Of a DNA stretch of 42,794 nt, positions 41,120 to 42,794 are shown in pieces. Within the stretch, counting starts at the first letter, position 1; each line of letters opens with the position of its first letter. The notes under the pieces were generated by a model. The model made no database searches. It was given only the letters and a program-made list of their open reading frames with translations, and was not told the DNA's origin. Where the stretch lies: assembly GCA_030615505.1 (NCBI GenBank), contig JAUWZD010000034.1, positions 1-42,794 of the forward strand, given 5' to 3'. The position numbers were made by a program, and so were the translations under genes. Origin of the DNA: Spirochaetales bacterium. GTDB lineage: Bacteria; Spirochaetota; Spirochaetia; SZUA-6; DRHE01.

Positions 41120-41186
41120 TTAAGCTTTTATAAGCCTGTGCTTCTGCAGATTTTTTTACCAGACATTTAATTCGGTTTAAAAAAGA

Positions 41187-41206
41187 GAGGAGGTGAGATT
41201 ATGTAG
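41187..41206 (+). promoter_or_regulatory. Strong ribosome site followed by a start-stop codon pair
   Basis: AGGAGGTGA is followed at normal spacing by ATG (41201-41203) and at once by TAG (41204-41206). It encodes nothing but could hold a ribosome in the leader. Confidence 0.4.
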
Positions 41207-41262
41207 AAATAGATAATCTGTTTTAAGCGCCAATCAAATTTAAAAAAAAGGAAGGAGAACAC

Positions 41263-42285
41263 ATGAAAAAGCTAATTTTAATTATTGCCATCTTTGCATT
41301 GGCTGCGGCTTTCGTTTTTGCCGGAGTCCAGAAGGAAGAAGCGGCGGAGGAACCTTCAGCTAAAATGAGCGTTATGCTGTATTCCTCAATGCAGGAGGCT
41401 CAATTAGCAGTTATAAGAGAAGGTTTCATAAAGAAATATCCAAATATTAGTATGGATTATTACCGGGGCGGTACTGGAAAAGTATTGACGAAACTTGCAG
41501 CAGAGGAACAGGCAGGCAGTATAATGGCCGATATGTTCTGGATTGCAGATCCCAGCCGGTATCTTGAATATAAGGAAAGAGATCTACTGTTGCCCTACGT
41601 TTCTCCTGAAGCAAAAACGATTCCTGATGAATTAAAGGATAAAGACAATTGTTTTTGTGCTGCAAGGGCTATTATTTTTACTATTATTTGGAATAAAGAT
41701 GCTGTAAAAGGTGATGACATTCCTAAAGATTGGGATGATCTTCTTAATCCGAAGTTTAAAGGTTATGTAGCGATGCCGGATCCAACCTTTTCAGGTTCAA
41801 CTCTATTTACCGTGGCTGCTTTTACAGAAAATCCGGAGTATGGATGGGATTTTTTTAAAAAATTAAAAGAAAATGGTATGAGAGTAGAGAAGGGGTCAAG
41901 CGCTCCAATTAACAAGACCAGCGCTGGAGAATACGACGTTTGTATCGGTTGTGATTATATTGTAAGAGACAAGGCAAGCAGAGGCGCTAATCTAGCTTAT
42001 GTATATCCCCCAAAGGTACCTTTCATAGGCAGTCCAATTGCTATTCTTAAACCCAGTAAAAACGTTGAAGCAGCGAAAAAATTATACGATTATATCCTCT
42101 CTTTAGAAGGACAGCAGGTTCTTATAGATGCACATGTAGTTCCGGTCAGACCTGAACTTAGTTTAGAAGGCGCTCTTAATATTAAAGACGCTGTCGAAAG
42201 AGCTATGCCTATTAATATAGAGCGGCTAAAAAATGAAAGAGAAGATCTAATAGATAAGTATAACGACATAATGAAGAAAGAGTAA
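41263..42285 (+). CDS. ABC transporter substrate-binding protein (iron(III)/phosphonate/polyamine type)
   Basis: This 340-residue exported protein has a signal peptide (LILIIAIFALAAAFVFAG) and an acidic start (VQKEEAAEE). The fold pattern is that of AfuA/FbpA-like family 1 binding proteins: SVMLYSSMQEAQLAVIREGF, YYRGGTGKVLTKLAAE, DMFWIADPSRYLE, TIIWNKDAV, DWDDLLNPKFKG and GQQVLIDAHVVPVRP. The ligand could be ferric iron, 2-aminoethylphosphonate or a related small anion. The motif set does not separate these. GGAAGGAG precedes the ATG. A terminator and a truncated ABC ATPase follow, so the uptake system seems incomplete here. Confidence 0.85.
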   Translation: MKKLILIIAIFALAAAFVFAGVQKEEAAEEPSAKMSVMLYSSMQEAQLAVIREGFIKKYPNISMDYYRGGTGKVLTKLAAEEQAGSIMADMFWIADPSRYLEYKERDLLLPYVSPEAKTIPDELKDKDNCFCAARAIIFTIIWNKDAVKGDDIPKDWDDLLNPKFKGYVAMPDPTFSGSTLFTVAAFTENPEYGWDFFKKLKENGMRVEKGSSAPINKTSAGEYDVCIGCDYIVRDKASRGANLAYVYPPKVPFIGSPIAILKPSKNVEAAKKLYDYILSLEGQQVLIDAHVVPVRPELSLEGALNIKDAVERAMPINIERLKNEREDLIDKYNDIMKKE

Positions 42286-42309
42286 ACAGCATTGTAGCCT
42301 TCTTAATCA

Positions 42310-42336
42310 GGAAAGGGCTTTTAATAAGCCCTTTCC
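42310..42336 (+). terminator. Intrinsic terminator after the binding-protein gene
   Basis: A perfect 11-bp stem GGAAAGGGCTT / AAGCCCTTTCC with a 5-nt loop (TTAAT) is followed by a T-rich run (42337-42361). It may also act as a leaky stop before the downstream ABC gene. Confidence 0.85.
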
Positions 42337-42394
42337 TTAATTTATTTTTATTATCTTTTTTTAATAATAAAGCAAATTGTGCAGGGGTTAATAT

Positions 42395-42613
42395 ATGGCA
42401 GAAGTTAAATTGGAAAATGTTACCAAAAGGTATGGTAATCAAACTGTAATACAAGATTTTTCACTTTCAGTTAAAGACGGTGAATGTTTCACCATTTTAG
42501 GCCCCTCTCCATGCGGAAAAACGACCATACTAAGAGCAATATGTGGTTTTATAAAATTGGATGAGGGAGAAATATATATAGAGCCTACGCATAAACCAAA
42601 AATCTATAGATAG
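42395..42613 (+). pseudogene. Truncated ABC transporter ATPase (FbpC/PotA type)
   Basis: The first 60 residues match the start of an ABC ATPase: VKLENVTKRYGNQTVIQDFS, Walker A region LGPSPCGKTT, then LRAICGFIKLDEGEIYIE. The Walker A glycine before Cys is replaced by Pro (normally GPSGCGKTT). After about 42583 the sequence no longer resembles an ABC protein and stops at 42613, so the Q-loop, signature and Walker B are missing. A break by insertion or recombination is likely. An AGGGG ribosome site precedes the ATG. Confidence 0.75.
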
Positions 42614-42794
42614 GCCTGAATGTTTATACGGCACACAACATCGGCATTCCCATAATAGCCCATTATAACGCAATATTATACAAATAGAGATATATTCATA
42701 CAATATCCTTTTATTTGATGCATAGGCTTTATTGTAGTTACTTTGTAAAACAATCCTGAAATATGGCTCAAACCCTGTTATAAGGGCAAATCAC
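42614..42794. other. AT-rich sequence after the broken ABC gene, nothing recognised
   Basis: About 180 bp to the window edge hold many short stops on both strands and no ribosome site or family likeness. It could be the edge of an inserted element that truncated the ABC gene. Confidence 0.3.

Larger units (their letters stand above)
40910..41262. other. Long regulatory leader region upstream of the binding-protein gene
   Basis: These 353 bp hold no gene. They contain nested palindromes (40957-40998), an AT-rich stretch (41030-41095), a sigma-54-like promoter (41105-41119) and a ribosome site followed by a start-stop pair (about 41187-41206). The real ribosome site (GGAAGGAG) for the next gene lies just before 41263. 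Confidence 0.6.

Overview
The window looks like a chromosomal segment of a spirochaete-like (Spirochaetota) bacterium or a close relative. This assignment is inference. It rests on two ABC substrate-binding proteins with short hydrophobic signal peptides followed by an acidic, glutamate-rich start (AAGEQEE and AGVQKEE), an outer-membrane-type barrel protein that implies a diderm envelope, and a moderate base composition. No rRNA or tRNA was recognised, so the phylum is not proven.

Region 1 (1-5570, minus): a four-gene set encoding three paralogous P-loop ATPases. One is tethered to the membrane and carries extracytoplasmic PEGA domains, one is a bare ATPase, and one carries an N-terminal class III nucleotide cyclase and runs off the left edge. 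A TPR/barrel envelope protein sits among them. This is the best candidate in the window for an undescribed system. Region 2 (5617-9026, minus): an SbcD/YhaO nuclease and SbcC/YhaN-like ATPase pair, with an odd threonine-rich hexanucleotide repeat inside the ATPase. Region 3 (9078-16921): ftsH, a HAD hydrolase and fabH on minus, facing fabD-fabG-fabF on plus across a divergent promoter region, followed by a convergent phosphate acyltransferase (ptb-like). acpP is missing from the fab cluster.

Region 4 (17058-24584, plus): a MalT-type LuxR regulator, then three GT-B glycosyltransferases, a 50-residue ORF and a GH130 mannoside-phosphorylase-like protein. This looks like a locus that builds or remodels a mannose-containing glycan. 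Region 5 (24957-28187, minus): a PHP-zinc ribbon-UvrD helicase fusion. Region 6 (28300-30834): a toxin-antitoxin graveyard with BrnTA-, RelE/XRE-, HicAB- and VapBC-type modules, several of them broken in different ways. Region 7 (31002-36672): a small ORF, a dual-specificity-type phosphatase, and a LacI-regulated sugar ABC importer operon with a sugar isomerase/epimerase-like enzyme.

Region 8 (36837-40909): a GH10-type secreted glycosidase gene split by an IS21-family element (istA-istB). The element has a 4-bp ATGA target duplication and 24-bp subterminal repeats (four left, six right). Removing it restores the reading frame. Region 9 (40910-42794): a leader with a sigma-54-like promoter, an iron/phosphonate-type ABC binding protein, an intrinsic terminator and a truncated ABC ATPase. 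Several genes (the PEGA ATPase, sbcD, the RelE-type toxin) have a -10 box so close to the ATG that their mRNAs may be leaderless or nearly so.
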